A stretch of DNA of 57,946 bases from Flavobacteriales bacterium (GCA_019694795.1 JAIBBF010000016.1:1-57946); one strand, 5' to 3'. Numbered from the stretch's first letter, positions 29,046-39,542 are shown. Notes: generated from the sequence alone by a model not told the origin. A program made the numbers and translations.

Positions 29046-32000
29046 TTGAGATTTTTGACATCATATCGAAGAGCGTATTTTTTATTTTTTCTGTTCGTTC
29101 CATTATTGGTTCAGGCACAGAAAAATGAAGCTGAGCTTATTAAAATGGCTAACAAACTTTTTGAAGAAGAAAAGTATGTTGAAGCTACGCCTTTGTATTC
29201 GCAATTACTTTCTAATAATGCAGCGAGTCCGGAATACAATTACCGTTACGGAACTTGTTTGTTGTTTAGCGACGGAGAAAAAGCAACGGGATTAAAACAT
29301 CTTGTTTTTGCAGCGCAAAGTCCGAACGCACCCAAAGAATGTTTTTATTTTCTCGGTAGAGGATATCACCTCAATTATCAGTTTGCATTAGCCATTTCCG
29401 CTTATCAGAAATACGCATCCATGGCCACTCCCAAAGAGATGGAAAAATACCAGGTGCAACGTCAGATAGAAATGTGTAACAACGGAAGAAAATTGTTGCG
29501 CAACATCACCGATCTGGTGGTAATTGATAAACGAGATATTGACGAAGAACGATTTTTTCGTTTGTATTCAATGAAAGATATCGGCGGACAACTCATTGTG
29601 GTGGAAGCATTGCAATCGTCGCTCGATAAAAAGAAAAATCACCGCGTGGTGATTCACAATCCGAAAAATTCCGATGTCGTTTTTTATTCGAGCTACGGAA
29701 GTGATGGAAAAAATGGTCTGGATATTTACAAAGTAAAGCGATTACCCAATGGCGAATGGGCACAGCCGCAAATTGTAAAAGGATTTGTGAACACGCAATA
29801 CGATGAAGATTTCCCGTACATGCATCCTGACGGCAGAACGCTATACTTCTGTTCCAAAGGACATAACTCCATGGGGGGATACGATATTTTCCGATCGGTG
29901 TACGATCCGGAAAGTGATCAGTTCAGTTCGCCTGAGAATGTAGATTTCGCTATTTCGTCGCCTGATGATGATATGTTTTATGTGGTGGACTCGCTCGACC
30001 GCATGGCCTGGTTTGCTTCGAAACGCGAAAGTGAAAACGGAAAAATTCATGTGTACAATGTGCGTGTGGAACGCATACCGATATTGCTCGCTATTATTAA
30101 AGGAAAATTTACCACCGAAATTTCTCCTTCCAATTTAGGCGCTTCCATTCGGGTGGAGGATATGTCGACCAACGAAGTGGTTGGAATTTACAACACCAAA
30201 GCTACCGATGGAAATTACCTGATTACATTACCAAAAAGCGGGAAATATAAATTCACCGTAGTGAGTGATAATTCTAAAATTGCTCACGTTGGCATTGTAG
30301 ATGTACCCTACCAGAAAGAATTGCGTCCGCTGAAACAGGAATTGCAATTGGTCAATAATTCCGGTACAGAACAATTGCGCATTAAAAACATGTTCGATCA
30401 GGAAGTGGATGATGCCGATGCCATTGTGGCGCAAATTCTGAAAGAAAAAGGATTGTTGAATCCCAATGCTGCCGATTGGAATCTGGATAGTCTGGATAAA
30501 GTAAAAGAAACCAAAACCGAAGTGAAGACCAATGATAAAGTCGGGAATTATTCCGACCAGGATTTGGTGGATATGGTGAAGAAAGATGCGGATGATATTG
30601 CCAATGAAGTAAAAGAATTAAAGGAAACGGTAGAAGCAGCTTATGTGGTTGCCGATAAGAAAAATGATTTAGCCAGAGAGAAATCGAAAGAGGCAGAGAT
30701 TCTGATTTCGAAATTGAATACCACTACCGACGAACAGGAGAAAAAACAAATTATTGAAGAGGCTAATAATCTGAATAACGATTCACGCAGATTAATTACC
30801 GAATCGGCTGCGGCATACGAAGTGGCGAAGGGACTGGAAGAGCAGGTGAAGAAGAAAGAACAGGAAGCCGTAGTTGCCAAAGAATTTGCTAATGGGATTG
30901 AGCAAGCCATCAACACCAAAAACCGGACTGAGGCAGAGAAAAAATTAAGAGAGCAGCAAGCTTACATTCGTAAGGTGATGGAGACGGAACCTAACCGTAA
31001 AGATGAACTGGATGATCTTCGTGCAAAAGCGGCTACCAAAAAACAAGAAAGCGACAAAGCCCTACAAAATGCACAGACCTTGCGTCAGGATGAAGCCGAC
31101 TTAACGGTTGAACTTAATTCCTTAAAACGTCAGCAGGAAGCCGCTAAAAACGATAAAAAGAAACAGGAGATTCAGGCGGAGATAGATCGTAAAACGGAAG
31201 ATCTGAATCAGGTGAAGGTCGATTTGAAAACGGCGTTCAACAAGTTTGAGATGCTGGAGCAGGAAGTTGAAATTTTGAATTCGCAGATTTCCGTACTCGA
31301 AGAAATTCAATCCGGAACTGTATCCGGAACCTTGACGGAAGCGGAGAAAAATGCCCTGGAGAAAGATCTGAACAGTGGAACAACGAGTCGCATTTTTGAA
31401 GAGAACGATAAGAAATTACGCGAAAATGTAAATGAAGAACGCAGCGAGCAGGAACGTCTGAATAAATATCTATACGGAAATCCGTTGTATGAAGGATTGT
31501 TGCTTAAGGACCAGAATGTAGCTGGTATTGGCGACAAGAAGAAACGGATGCAGGAAGAGAATAAGGTGAACAAAGAATGGCTCAAAACGATTGACCAGGA
31601 TTTGGCTGATTTGAAATCGAAACTGAAAAATGAAAATGATCCGGCAAAACAAAAGGAATTAAAAAATCAGATTTCCGATTTAACGAATTACCGGAAAGTG
31701 AAAGAAGAAAAAATTGCTGCCAATGAAAAAGAATTGGGCAATTCAACCGGCGATGTCATTGCAAACAATACGACCAATGACAAAGAAACCAAAGTTGATC
31801 CGCAATACAACGATAAAGTAAAAGAAATTAAGAGCGATCCGGGTCTTACCAAAGAACAAAAACTGGAGAAGGAAAATCAACTCAACCGCGAGTTGGTGAT
31901 GTCGATTGACGAGAAAATTGAGGCGAACAATAAGAAAATGATCGAGGCTGATCCGCAAGACCGCGATAAGCTGGAAGCAGAGAATAAAGAATTGTATCGT

Positions 32001-35000
32001 TTAAAAGAGCAGAAGAATGAAGATATCCGGAATAATGAGCGTAAAATTTCGACCGGACAAGTGGAAGAAAATAATACGGCCATTGTTGCAGATGTGAATA
32101 CGGTGGATCCGAAATTCACGGCTTCGAAAGATAAAATCAACAGCTCGAACAAATCGCCGGAGGAGAAGCTGAAGGAAGAAAATAAACTCAATCAGAATCT
32201 GATTGCCAAGATTGATAAAGAAATTGTAGCTACCGATAAGAAATTAAGCACAGCCAAGGAAGAAGATAAACTCAAACTTCAAGAGAAAAAAGAGGGACTC
32301 GAAAACCTGAAAAAACAAACGCAAGAGGAAATTGCTTCTAACGAAAAGGAAATTGCTCAACTTAAAAATCAGCAGAACACCACCAATGTGGCCAGGGTGG
32401 ATGTGAATACGGTTGATCCTAATTATGAAAATAAGCGGAAAGAGATTCAGTCCTCCAACAGCTCTGCCAAAGAAAAGCTGCAGCAGGAAAATGAACTCGA
32501 TAAGAATTTACTGATCGCCGTAGAAGAGCGGATTCAGGAGGTGGACCGTAAACTAGAATCGGGCACACCCGAGGAAAAAATTGCTGCGCAACAGGAGAAG
32601 AATCAGTTGCAGAATCTTAAGAATGAAAAAGAACAGCATATTGCCTCGAACGAAAAGAAAATTACAGCCATAGAAAGCGGTAATAACGTAACCGATCCTT
32701 CGCAGATTACCAGTTCTGCCATTCGCACAAATCCCAATCTTCAATCGGTGGATCCTTCCTACAATGCGCAGTTGAATGCCATTGAGAATTCGAATTTGAG
32801 TCCACAAGAAAAAGCCCTGGAACGCAAAAAACTGAATGAAACCACCATCACCCGTGTGGATGCTGCCATTAACAAAGAAAACGCTGCAGGCAATACTCGG
32901 AAGGTGGAGGAATTGAATACACTGAAGGAGCAACTGACAGCGATGGTGACCAAAGATGAAGCGGTGATTGCCGGAAATAATATTTCATCGAATGTTGCCA
33001 AAGAGAATGCAGAGAATACGGCCAAGAATGTTGATCCTTCTTACGAATCAAACGTAGATGCCATTGAGAATTCCAATAAATCGGATATCCGTAAAACTTC
33101 GGAGATCCGGAAACTCAATGAGGAAATGGTGCGCAAAACCGATGATCGCATTGCTCAATTGGAGAATGAATTATCAACGGGAACAGCGAAAAATCCGGAA
33201 GCCAATCGCAAAGAGATTGAGGCGTTAAAAGAATTAAAATCGGAGAAGGAAAATGAAATTGCTGCAGCGGATAAAAAATTAATTGATGCTGGTGTTGAAC
33301 GCACCGATGAAAATGGTCGCGCAGTTTCCGGTTATGCCTTTATGCCGGAGTACGGATCGAGTGAAGCACAATCCATTATTGCTTCTATTCAACCACTGAT
33401 TGAGAAAGTTCGCGTGTTGGAAGAAGAACTGACCGAATTAAAACTTCGTCGCGCAGAGGCCACTTCCGAAAGTGAAAAACAAAAAATTACGGATCAGATT
33501 TTAGCGAAAGAACAAGAATTAACACGTACGGAGTTAGAGATTGCCGCTAAAGTTGAACAAGCCAATAAAGCGGAGAAAAATCGATTGGATACGCAGTTGT
33601 CGGCTGTAAAAGCGGATGTAAAAAATGTAAAAGTACCTGCTGATAATGCTGATTTACTAGCAGCGCAGACGACCGAGGAAAAAGCAAAAACGAAATTTGA
33701 GGACGCTAAAAAATTCCGTGCAGAAGCGGCGAAGGAAAAAGATGAGAAAAAGAAAAATCTGCTTCTCATGAAAGCAAACGTTGCGGAACAATTAGGTAAT
33801 AAATATTTAGAAAACGCAGCCAATTCCTACCGCAAAGCCATTCGCAGCACGACGGGTGTGAACGCAGAAGAACCCATTGTGAATGTGGCAGCGATTTATC
33901 CGGAATACACTTCTTCCATCGATAATGCCAATTCGGCCACTACCACCGAACAAAAACTGGAGCAGCGCATACAAGCGAATCAGGAATTGGTAAAACGACT
34001 CGAAGCTGAACTGGCAGCATTGAAAGATAAAAAGGATCCGGCATCCAATGAAAAAAGGACTGCCATTGAACAGCTGCTCAATCAGAAGAAAAACGAAATT
34101 ACTTCCGACCAGAACCAGTTGCAAAGTTTGAGGATGAGTCCACAGTTAAGCTCAAACCAGCAAAATGTATTAAGCAGTGTTGATCCCTCCTATAGCAGTG
34201 AACTTGACCGAATCAATGCTTCCGTATCACCCGAAGTGGTGAAAGCCAAAGAGCGCACTGCTTTGAATGAACAACTGATTGAAAAAATCAATAAAGAAAT
34301 TGCTGATCTCAATGCGGTGGTTCTCACCACCACCAATGAGGAAGAAAAACGGAATGCAGAAAATCGCATTGAACAATTGCAGGAGTTAAAACGCGCCAAA
34401 TTACTCGAGATAGGAGCTAATCGTGAGCTCATGGCCAAATCGGGTTTCAGTTTCCCGAATCCTGAATTGAATTATGAAAATACCTTCGACTATTCCTCCG
34501 AAAAAGGTAAAACTGAAATTGCATCAATTAATACCCAGTTAGAAGAAATCCGTAAGGAACGTGAAAAATTGGAAAACCTGCAGGCTCAACGGGCGGTGAG
34601 TACCGATAAGAACGAACAAAAGAAACTGGACAAAGAAATTGCAACACTTCAAAATGATCTGATCACCCGTGAGACCAATGTAAGCGCATCCTTTGCAATG
34701 GCTAATGCAGCTGAGCGCGAGAACCTGGAAAAGAAAATTGAGGAGAAGAAAAAAGAAGCAGGGTATAAGGATATTCCGGCCGGACATCCCGCTCTGAAGA
34801 AGGTGGAAGAGTTGAGAAATGAAGCGAACAAAGAATTTGAACTGGCAGCAGATTTAAGAGCGAAAGCGGCAATCGAAAAAGATAAAAAGAAGAAGAATGA
34901 ATTGCTGAAAGAAGCAAATAGTCACGAAGTAAAAGGCAACGAATTGCTCGCGCAGGCGGATCGCTTAATGGATGTATTGCTGGGCGATGTAAGTATTGCA

Positions 35001-37871
35001 CAGAATAATTCTAATGGTAATAACGGTCAGAATAATACTACGGAGAATAACGGTCAAAATAACAATGGCCAGAATAATACAACCGACAACAACGGACAAA
35101 ACAACAACGGACAAAACAACACAACGGATAATAATGGTCAGAATAACACCACCAGCAATAACGGGAATGGCAATCTGACCGATAACAACGGTAATCAGAA
35201 TATTGCTCAGAATAAAAATAAAGAAGGATTTCCGCTCAATGAAAATGGGTTGACCTCCGAACAGATGGCGGATCCATCGAACAGAAAGAGTTCTACTTTA
35301 TTTAAAGAAGCCGATGACTTAAAAGAACAGGCTGAAAATTTAAGAACACGTGCAACTGAATTGGAAGATTCTTCCAAAACGGTGAAAAAGAAATATCGTC
35401 AGGCTATTCTTGACGATGCGGCGCAAAAACGAAAAGAAGCCGATGCACTCGATCAGCGTTCCAACGAAGTACTTGCCAGTGCGAATACGCAAAAGCAAAC
35501 GGAGGACCGTAAAATCGAAGAGCAGCGTCAACGTGAAAATGATTTCGCGGCGTTTAAGGAACGTGAAAAAGATTTGGTGAAGAGTCCGGAATACGCCCGA
35601 TATTATCAATTAAAACGCGAAGCGGATGCTAAAAACCAAACAGCAAAACGCGCGGAAGAAAATCTGAATCGTCAGAACGACATCGCAACAAAAATGCGAG
35701 ATGAAGTAAAATCCATCCGCACGGCATCTGCGAATGAAACGGACAACATCCGTAAAAACCAAATGCTCACCCAGGCCTCCGATTTGGAACGTCAGGCCAT
35801 TCGTGAAGAACGCAAACGTGATTCCTTACGATTGATTGCCGAACAACGCAAAGCAGAAGCCGTACGTGCCGAAAATGAAGCGAACAATTATCTGGCAAGC
35901 ATCGATCCGCGCAGAGCTGAAGATATTCGTACACTGGCTTCCAATTCATCGATGCCTAATCCGGAAGGGAATTCAACGGTTCCTTCTGTGATCAATACCT
36001 TATCGGCCGAAGAAATTGCGCGTAAATACACCGTGCCCGACCGCGTAGAAACAGAAATTTTTGCGAAATCCGACAAAGCCGTATACAACGCCGCTAATCC
36101 GATTCCGGTAGATCCTGTCATGCCAAAAGGTGTTTACTTTAAAGTACAGGTAGGTGCATTCCGTAATCCGATTCCAAATGAAACCTTTAAAGAATTTGCT
36201 CCGATTACCGGCGAACGTACTCCTGCGGGATTAACCCGGTATACGGTTGGTTATTTCACCAATTTCAATTCGGCCAATGATGCGAAGAATGAAATTCGCG
36301 GAATGGGATACAGTGATGCGTTTGTGGTAGGATTTAAAGATGGTAAGCGCATTCCACTTAATGAAGCGCTGGCAGAAATCGGACAAGGTAATCTTGCTCA
36401 AAATAATACCGGTCAAAATAACAACGGACAAAACAATAATGGCCAAAACAACAATGGCCAAAATAACAATGGCCAGAATAATAATGGTCAAAATAACAAC
36501 GGACAAAACAACAACGGTCAGAACGGAAATACCCAGGAGTATGTAAATACATTTGTTCCGGATCGCAATGCAACGAATTATTATAATGAAACACCGGGAG
36601 CTGCGAAAGCCAATCAGGTGGAAGTGATTGCCGGATTATTCTTCACCGTACAGGTGGGTGTATATTCCAAACCTGTTAGTCCGGATAAAATCTTCAACCT
36701 CAATCCGCTCAACAGCGAAAAACTGAACAATGGAACCATTCGTTATACCACGGGCGTATTTACCAATTTTGATGTAGCCACATCACGACGTGACCAGATT
36801 CGCCAGATTGGAGTAACGGATGCATTTGTGCGCGCCTACATGAATGGAAAACCAATTACCATTCAACAAGCACGCGATTCGATTGCTAAATATGGAGCAA
36901 GTGTTTATGTTAAAGACGCAAGCCTCATCAGCAATCAGGGTGAACCTACCGTGATTAATAATAATCAGCAAAACAATAACCAGCAAAACAACAACCAGCA
37001 AAACAATAACCAGCAGAATAATAATCAGCAAAACAACAATCAGCAAAACGTTCCTCAGTCGTCGAGCTACAAAGTGATTTTGGGTCAGTATGATAAGGAA
37101 GTCCCAACGAAGGATGCTGAAATTTATTTAACCAACATGACCTATGGTATCCGCAAAGCCACAACGGCCGACGGAAAAACCATTTATTTTATTGATAACA
37201 TTACATCACGTACGGAAGCCTTTAATATTGCAGATGCATTTATCCAAAAAGGAATTGCGGGTGCTTATGTAAGCGATAAATTACCGGCAAGCTCCACACA
37301 AACCACCATTGTGGAAGCGAAACCGGCACAGGGTGTAAAATTCCAGGTTTATATTGGAGAATTCATTGGAGAAGTTCCACCGGAAGCTACCGAGGTTTAC
37401 CTGAACAATTATGATAAAGGCGTAAAACGTAAAAAATTACAGGACGGCACCATTATCTATTACGTGCTGGATGGCGATTCTTATGATGAAGCATTAAAAA
37501 TGAAAGCTCACTTTATTTCCGAAGGATTATCATCCGTGCGCATTGTTGCTTTCTCCGACAATAAAGAAATTTCATTATCGAAAGCCTATACTGCGGGATT
37601 ACGCTTTAATGTAATTGTTGCCGAATATCAGGGCGAATTACCAGCAGAAGTTTCGGAAGCTGTAGAAAACATTCCTGAAATTACCCTGAAAACAGAAAAT
37701 TTAGCCAATGGATTCACCATGGCCTATGCAGAAAATGTGGCGGATCTGGATGCTGCTTTAAAACTAAAAGCGAAGTTGATTTCGGAAGGACTTTCTTCCG
37801 TTCGCATTGTTGCAATAAAAGATGGAAAACAAATATCTTTGTCGGACGCAATTCAACAGGTTTATGAATAA
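29046..37871 (+). CDS. giant envelope protein: TPR, PD40, coiled-coil repeats and five SPOR-like domains
   Basis: This gene encodes 2941 residues. I use a TTG start at 29046 because the signal peptide (RRAYFLFFLFVPLLVQAQ) directly follows and no in-frame ATG precedes it; a TATCTTTA box lies at 29002-29009. In order: TPR-like helices (about 25-140), PD40 blades (about 215-330, HPDGRTLYFCSKGHNSMGGYD in outline), a short Ig-like region, a Lys/Glu-rich coiled-coil region (about 490-1980), Asn/Gln linkers, and SPOR-like domains near 2360, 2530, 2670, 2760 and 2850. The coiled coil has about seven diverged 95-100-residue repeats opening VDP-x-(Y/F). SPOR domains bind denuded septal peptidoglycan, so a structural role at the wall or division site is inferred. 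No OmpA domain is present. clpS overlaps its end. Confidence 0.85.
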   Translation: MRFLTSYRRAYFLFFLFVPLLVQAQKNEAELIKMANKLFEEEKYVEATPLYSQLLSNNAASPEYNYRYGTCLLFSDGEKATGLKHLVFAAQSPNAPKECFYFLGRGYHLNYQFALAISAYQKYASMATPKEMEKYQVQRQIEMCNNGRKLLRNITDLVVIDKRDIDEERFFRLYSMKDIGGQLIVVEALQSSLDKKKNHRVVIHNPKNSDVVFYSSYGSDGKNGLDIYKVKRLPNGEWAQPQIVKGFVNTQYDEDFPYMHPDGRTLYFCSKGHNSMGGYDIFRSVYDPESDQFSSPENVDFAISSPDDDMFYVVDSLDRMAWFASKRESENGKIHVYNVRVERIPILLAIIKGKFTTEISPSNLGASIRVEDMSTNEVVGIYNTKATDGNYLITLPKSGKYKFTVVSDNSKIAHVGIVDVPYQKELRPLKQELQLVNNSGTEQLRIKNMFDQEVDDADAIVAQILKEKGLLNPNAADWNLDSLDKVKETKTEVKTNDKVGNYSDQDLVDMVKKDADDIANEVKELKETVEAAYVVADKKNDLAREKSKEAEILISKLNTTTDEQEKKQIIEEANNLNNDSRRLITESAAAYEVAKGLEEQVKKKEQEAVVAKEFANGIEQAINTKNRTEAEKKLREQQAYIRKVMETEPNRKDELDDLRAKAATKKQESDKALQNAQTLRQDEADLTVELNSLKRQQEAAKNDKKKQEIQAEIDRKTEDLNQVKVDLKTAFNKFEMLEQEVEILNSQISVLEEIQSGTVSGTLTEAEKNALEKDLNSGTTSRIFEENDKKLRENVNEERSEQERLNKYLYGNPLYEGLLLKDQNVAGIGDKKKRMQEENKVNKEWLKTIDQDLADLKSKLKNENDPAKQKELKNQISDLTNYRKVKEEKIAANEKELGNSTGDVIANNTTNDKETKVDPQYNDKVKEIKSDPGLTKEQKLEKENQLNRELVMSIDEKIEANNKKMIEADPQDRDKLEAENKELYRLKEQKNEDIRNNERKISTGQVEENNTAIVADVNTVDPKFTASKDKINSSNKSPEEKLKEENKLNQNLIAKIDKEIVATDKKLSTAKEEDKLKLQEKKEGLENLKKQTQEEIASNEKEIAQLKNQQNTTNVARVDVNTVDPNYENKRKEIQSSNSSAKEKLQQENELDKNLLIAVEERIQEVDRKLESGTPEEKIAAQQEKNQLQNLKNEKEQHIASNEKKITAIESGNNVTDPSQITSSAIRTNPNLQSVDPSYNAQLNAIENSNLSPQEKALERKKLNETTITRVDAAINKENAAGNTRKVEELNTLKEQLTAMVTKDEAVIAGNNISSNVAKENAENTAKNVDPSYESNVDAIENSNKSDIRKTSEIRKLNEEMVRKTDDRIAQLENELSTGTAKNPEANRKEIEALKELKSEKENEIAAADKKLIDAGVERTDENGRAVSGYAFMPEYGSSEAQSIIASIQPLIEKVRVLEEELTELKLRRAEATSESEKQKITDQILAKEQELTRTELEIAAKVEQANKAEKNRLDTQLSAVKADVKNVKVPADNADLLAAQTTEEKAKTKFEDAKKFRAEAAKEKDEKKKNLLLMKANVAEQLGNKYLENAANSYRKAIRSTTGVNAEEPIVNVAAIYPEYTSSIDNANSATTTEQKLEQRIQANQELVKRLEAELAALKDKKDPASNEKRTAIEQLLNQKKNEITSDQNQLQSLRMSPQLSSNQQNVLSSVDPSYSSELDRINASVSPEVVKAKERTALNEQLIEKINKEIADLNAVVLTTTNEEEKRNAENRIEQLQELKRAKLLEIGANRELMAKSGFSFPNPELNYENTFDYSSEKGKTEIASINTQLEEIRKEREKLENLQAQRAVSTDKNEQKKLDKEIATLQNDLITRETNVSASFAMANAAERENLEKKIEEKKKEAGYKDIPAGHPALKKVEELRNEANKEFELAADLRAKAAIEKDKKKKNELLKEANSHEVKGNELLAQADRLMDVLLGDVSIAQNNSNGNNGQNNTTENNGQNNNGQNNTTDNNGQNNNGQNNTTDNNGQNNTTSNNGNGNLTDNNGNQNIAQNKNKEGFPLNENGLTSEQMADPSNRKSSTLFKEADDLKEQAENLRTRATELEDSSKTVKKKYRQAILDDAAQKRKEADALDQRSNEVLASANTQKQTEDRKIEEQRQRENDFAAFKEREKDLVKSPEYARYYQLKREADAKNQTAKRAEENLNRQNDIATKMRDEVKSIRTASANETDNIRKNQMLTQASDLERQAIREERKRDSLRLIAEQRKAEAVRAENEANNYLASIDPRRAEDIRTLASNSSMPNPEGNSTVPSVINTLSAEEIARKYTVPDRVETEIFAKSDKAVYNAANPIPVDPVMPKGVYFKVQVGAFRNPIPNETFKEFAPITGERTPAGLTRYTVGYFTNFNSANDAKNEIRGMGYSDAFVVGFKDGKRIPLNEALAEIGQGNLAQNNTGQNNNGQNNNGQNNNGQNNNGQNNNGQNNNGQNNNGQNGNTQEYVNTFVPDRNATNYYNETPGAAKANQVEVIAGLFFTVQVGVYSKPVSPDKIFNLNPLNSEKLNNGTIRYTTGVFTNFDVATSRRDQIRQIGVTDAFVRAYMNGKPITIQQARDSIAKYGASVYVKDASLISNQGEPTVINNNQQNNNQQNNNQQNNNQQNNNQQNNNQQNVPQSSSYKVILGQYDKEVPTKDAEIYLTNMTYGIRKATTADGKTIYFIDNITSRTEAFNIADAFIQKGIAGAYVSDKLPASSTQTTIVEAKPAQGVKFQVYIGEFIGEVPPEATEVYLNNYDKGVKRKKLQDGTIIYYVLDGDSYDEALKMKAHFISEGLSSVRIVAFSDNKEISLSKAYTAGLRFNVIVAEYQGELPAEVSEAVENIPEITLKTENLANGFTMAYAENVADLDAALKLKAKLISEGLSSVRIVAIKDGKQISLSDAIQQVYE
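35001..35219 (+). repeat. in-frame Asn/Gln/Gly tandem repeat, linker 1
   Basis: Units of 12-18 bases encode variants of NNGQNN and NNTT between the coiled-coil region and the next helical segment of the giant protein. The third codon positions vary between units, which suggests old duplications kept at the protein level. Confidence 0.8.
36398..36531 (+). repeat. in-frame NNGQ tandem repeat, linker 2
   Basis: About eight to nine units of 15 bases encode QNNNG and separate the first and second SPOR-like domains. The units are more uniform than in linker 1, so length variation by slippage is plausible without loss of frame. Confidence 0.85.
36956..37049 (+). repeat. in-frame NNQQ tandem repeat, linker 3
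   Basis: About six units of 15 bases encode NNNQQ and separate the second and third SPOR-like domains of the giant protein. Confidence 0.85.
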
Positions 37872-38157
37872 GTTATCTTTTGCTAGTCCCCAATGGCAGG
37901 AAGAAGAAGATCTCCTGGTGTTGGAACAGGAAACGGAACAACGCGATATTGTGTTGTATAATGATGATCACAATACGTTTGATTTTGTGATTGACTCGCT
38001 GATTAAATATTGCAAACACGATCCCATTCAGGCGGAGCAATGTACTTACCTCGTACATTTCACTGGTAAATGCGGTGTGAAACGCGGATCGTACGACGAA
38101 TTAAAACCCATTTGTACTCAATTACTCGACCTTGGTTTAACAGCCGAAATTCAATAA
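37864..38157 (+). CDS. clpS: ATP-dependent Clp protease adaptor ClpS
   Basis: ClpS binds proteins with destabilising N-terminal residues and delivers them to ClpAP-type proteases. From the ATG at 37864 the protein has 97 residues. It contains the conserved core VLYNDDHNTFDFVIDSL (the NDD and T/F residues that line the N-degron pocket and hinge), HPIQAEQ-like DPIQAEQCTYLVHFTGKC and the C-terminal AEIQ end. The start lies eight bases inside the end of the giant SPOR gene, so expression is coupled to it; the functional reason, if any, is unknown. Confidence 0.9.
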   Translation: MNKLSFASPQWQEEEDLLVLEQETEQRDIVLYNDDHNTFDFVIDSLIKYCKHDPIQAEQCTYLVHFTGKCGVKRGSYDELKPICTQLLDLGLTAEIQ

Positions 38158-38163
38158 CACATC

Positions 38164-38943
38164 ATGAAACAATTTTTTGTACTTGCCTTTTCATTTGTTT
38201 TTATCACCGCCTGTGTGCGTGTGCCCATTACCAATCGCAAACAATTAAAATTATTACCCGAAGACCAGTTAATTGCCATGGCAGATACCGCCTACCGCGA
38301 TTTTTTGGCTACCCATAAAGTACTTCCGCGGAATGATCAGCGCACTCAAAAAGTTTTGCGCGTAGGAAATAAAATTAAATCGAGTGTTGAATCTTTTTTG
38401 AATGCACACAATGCTTCATCACGTGTGAGAGGATTTAACTGGGAATTTAATGTGGTGGAAGAAAATACCGTTAACGCCTGGTGTATGCCGGGTGGAAAAG
38501 TGGTGGTGTATACCGGAATTTTACCATTGTGTCCGGACGATACTTCTCTGGCGGTTGTAATGGGACATGAAATTGCCCATGCCGTTGCGCGCCACGGAAA
38601 CGAACGGATGAGTCAGCAAATGGCCGTGAACGGTTTTGGTCAGGTTTTAGGCGGCGTAATGGCCGATCCTGCCAAGCGTAATGTGTTTCTTCAATCGTAC
38701 GGGGTTGCGTCGACCCTGGGTGTTTTAAAATACTCCAGAACGCACGAGAGTGAAGCAGATAAGATGGGGTTGGTGTTTATGTACCTGGCGGGATATAATC
38801 CGTGGAAGGCGATTGATTTTTGGGAGCGTATGGCCGCACAAGGTGGATCGGTTCCCGAAATATTAAGCACGCACCCGAGTGATGCTACACGGATTAATGA
38901 TATCAAGGCTTATTTGCCCGATATCAAAAAGCATGCGGAATAG
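38164..38943 (+). CDS. lipoprotein M48-family metalloprotease
   Basis: The 259-residue protein has a lipoprotein signal with lipobox ITAC (Cys17) and is therefore probably anchored in the periplasm. The zinc site is intact: VMGHEIAHAVARHG gives HExxH (His135, Glu136, His139) and ESEADKMGL near residue 200 gives the third ligand Glu. This matches the Oma1/BepA-type M48 proteases, which degrade misfolded or stalled outer-membrane proteins. It is six bases after clpS, placing two protein-quality-control genes together. Confidence 0.92.
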   Translation: MKQFFVLAFSFVFITACVRVPITNRKQLKLLPEDQLIAMADTAYRDFLATHKVLPRNDQRTQKVLRVGNKIKSSVESFLNAHNASSRVRGFNWEFNVVEENTVNAWCMPGGKVVVYTGILPLCPDDTSLAVVMGHEIAHAVARHGNERMSQQMAVNGFGQVLGGVMADPAKRNVFLQSYGVASTLGVLKYSRTHESEADKMGLVFMYLAGYNPWKAIDFWERMAAQGGSVPEILSTHPSDATRINDIKAYLPDIKKHAE

Positions 38944-38984
38944 GTTTGGTGACATTTCTCACTTCCATTGGCGTTGGTGCATTG

Positions 38985-38992
38985 TAATTTTG
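38985..38992 (+). promoter_or_regulatory. -7 element of the thioredoxin gene
   Basis: TAATTTTG fits TAnnTTTG and ends 22 bases before the trxA ATG. No exact TTTG lies at the preferred distance upstream. Confidence 0.4.
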
Positions 38993-39014
38993 TATTCATA
39001 AAATCATATATAAT

Positions 39015-39380
39015 ATGCCAACCGTAAAATTGACCGCAGAAAAATTTCGCAACGAGATTTTCGATTATACCACCGAAAAGGACTGGAAATATAAAGGCAC
39101 AATGCCCGCCATTATCGATTTTTATGCCGACTGGTGTGGTCCCTGCAAAATGGTAGCTCCCATTCTCGAAGAGTTGAGTGATGAGTACAAGGATCAGATT
39201 ATTATTTATAAAGTAGATACCGAAGCCGAAGAGGAATTATCCTATGTATTTCAGATACGGAGTATTCCAAGTATTCTTTTTATTCCCGGTGAAGGTCAAC
39301 CCATGATGCAACCCGGAGCATTGCCTAAACATGTATTTAAGCAAGTGATTGAAGAAGAATTGCTGAAAAAGAAAGAATAA
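39015..39380 (+). CDS. trxA: thioredoxin
   Basis: The 121-residue protein carries the active site FYADWCGPCKMVAPIL (Cys41, Cys44) and the cis-Pro in RSIPSILFI. It has no signal peptide, so it is a cytoplasmic dithiol reductant. It is longer than E. coli TrxA by about 12 N-terminal residues (an extra helix). It has its own -7 box and is followed by an intrinsic terminator, so it is monocistronic. Confidence 0.95.
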   Translation: MPTVKLTAEKFRNEIFDYTTEKDWKYKGTMPAIIDFYADWCGPCKMVAPILEELSDEYKDQIIIYKVDTEAEEELSYVFQIRSIPSILFIPGEGQPMMQPGALPKHVFKQVIEEELLKKKE

Positions 39381-39430
39381 GCGATACTACTTTTTGGGTA
39401 GAAAGTAAATATTGGTATTTTGAATAATCA

Positions 39431-39458
39431 AGAGTGGTAAATGCCACTCTTTTTTTTT
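39431..39458 (+). terminator. intrinsic terminator after trxA
   Basis: AGAGTGG and CCACTCT form a 7-bp stem with a 6-base loop followed by eight T. It lies about 50 bases after the thioredoxin stop codon. Confidence 0.9.
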
Positions 39459-39542
39459 GATTAATAATGTTTTACTACTTTTTGCGTATTGAATTTATGT
39501 TTCAGGAAAAGGATTTTTGTTTTGCGATAAAATAGTTATTCC

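Noticed and set aside
36398-36531. Regular 15-base repeats that at first look like a CRISPR or satellite array
   Set aside because: There are no unique spacers; the units are in frame within the giant gene and encode an Asn/Gln/Gly linker.
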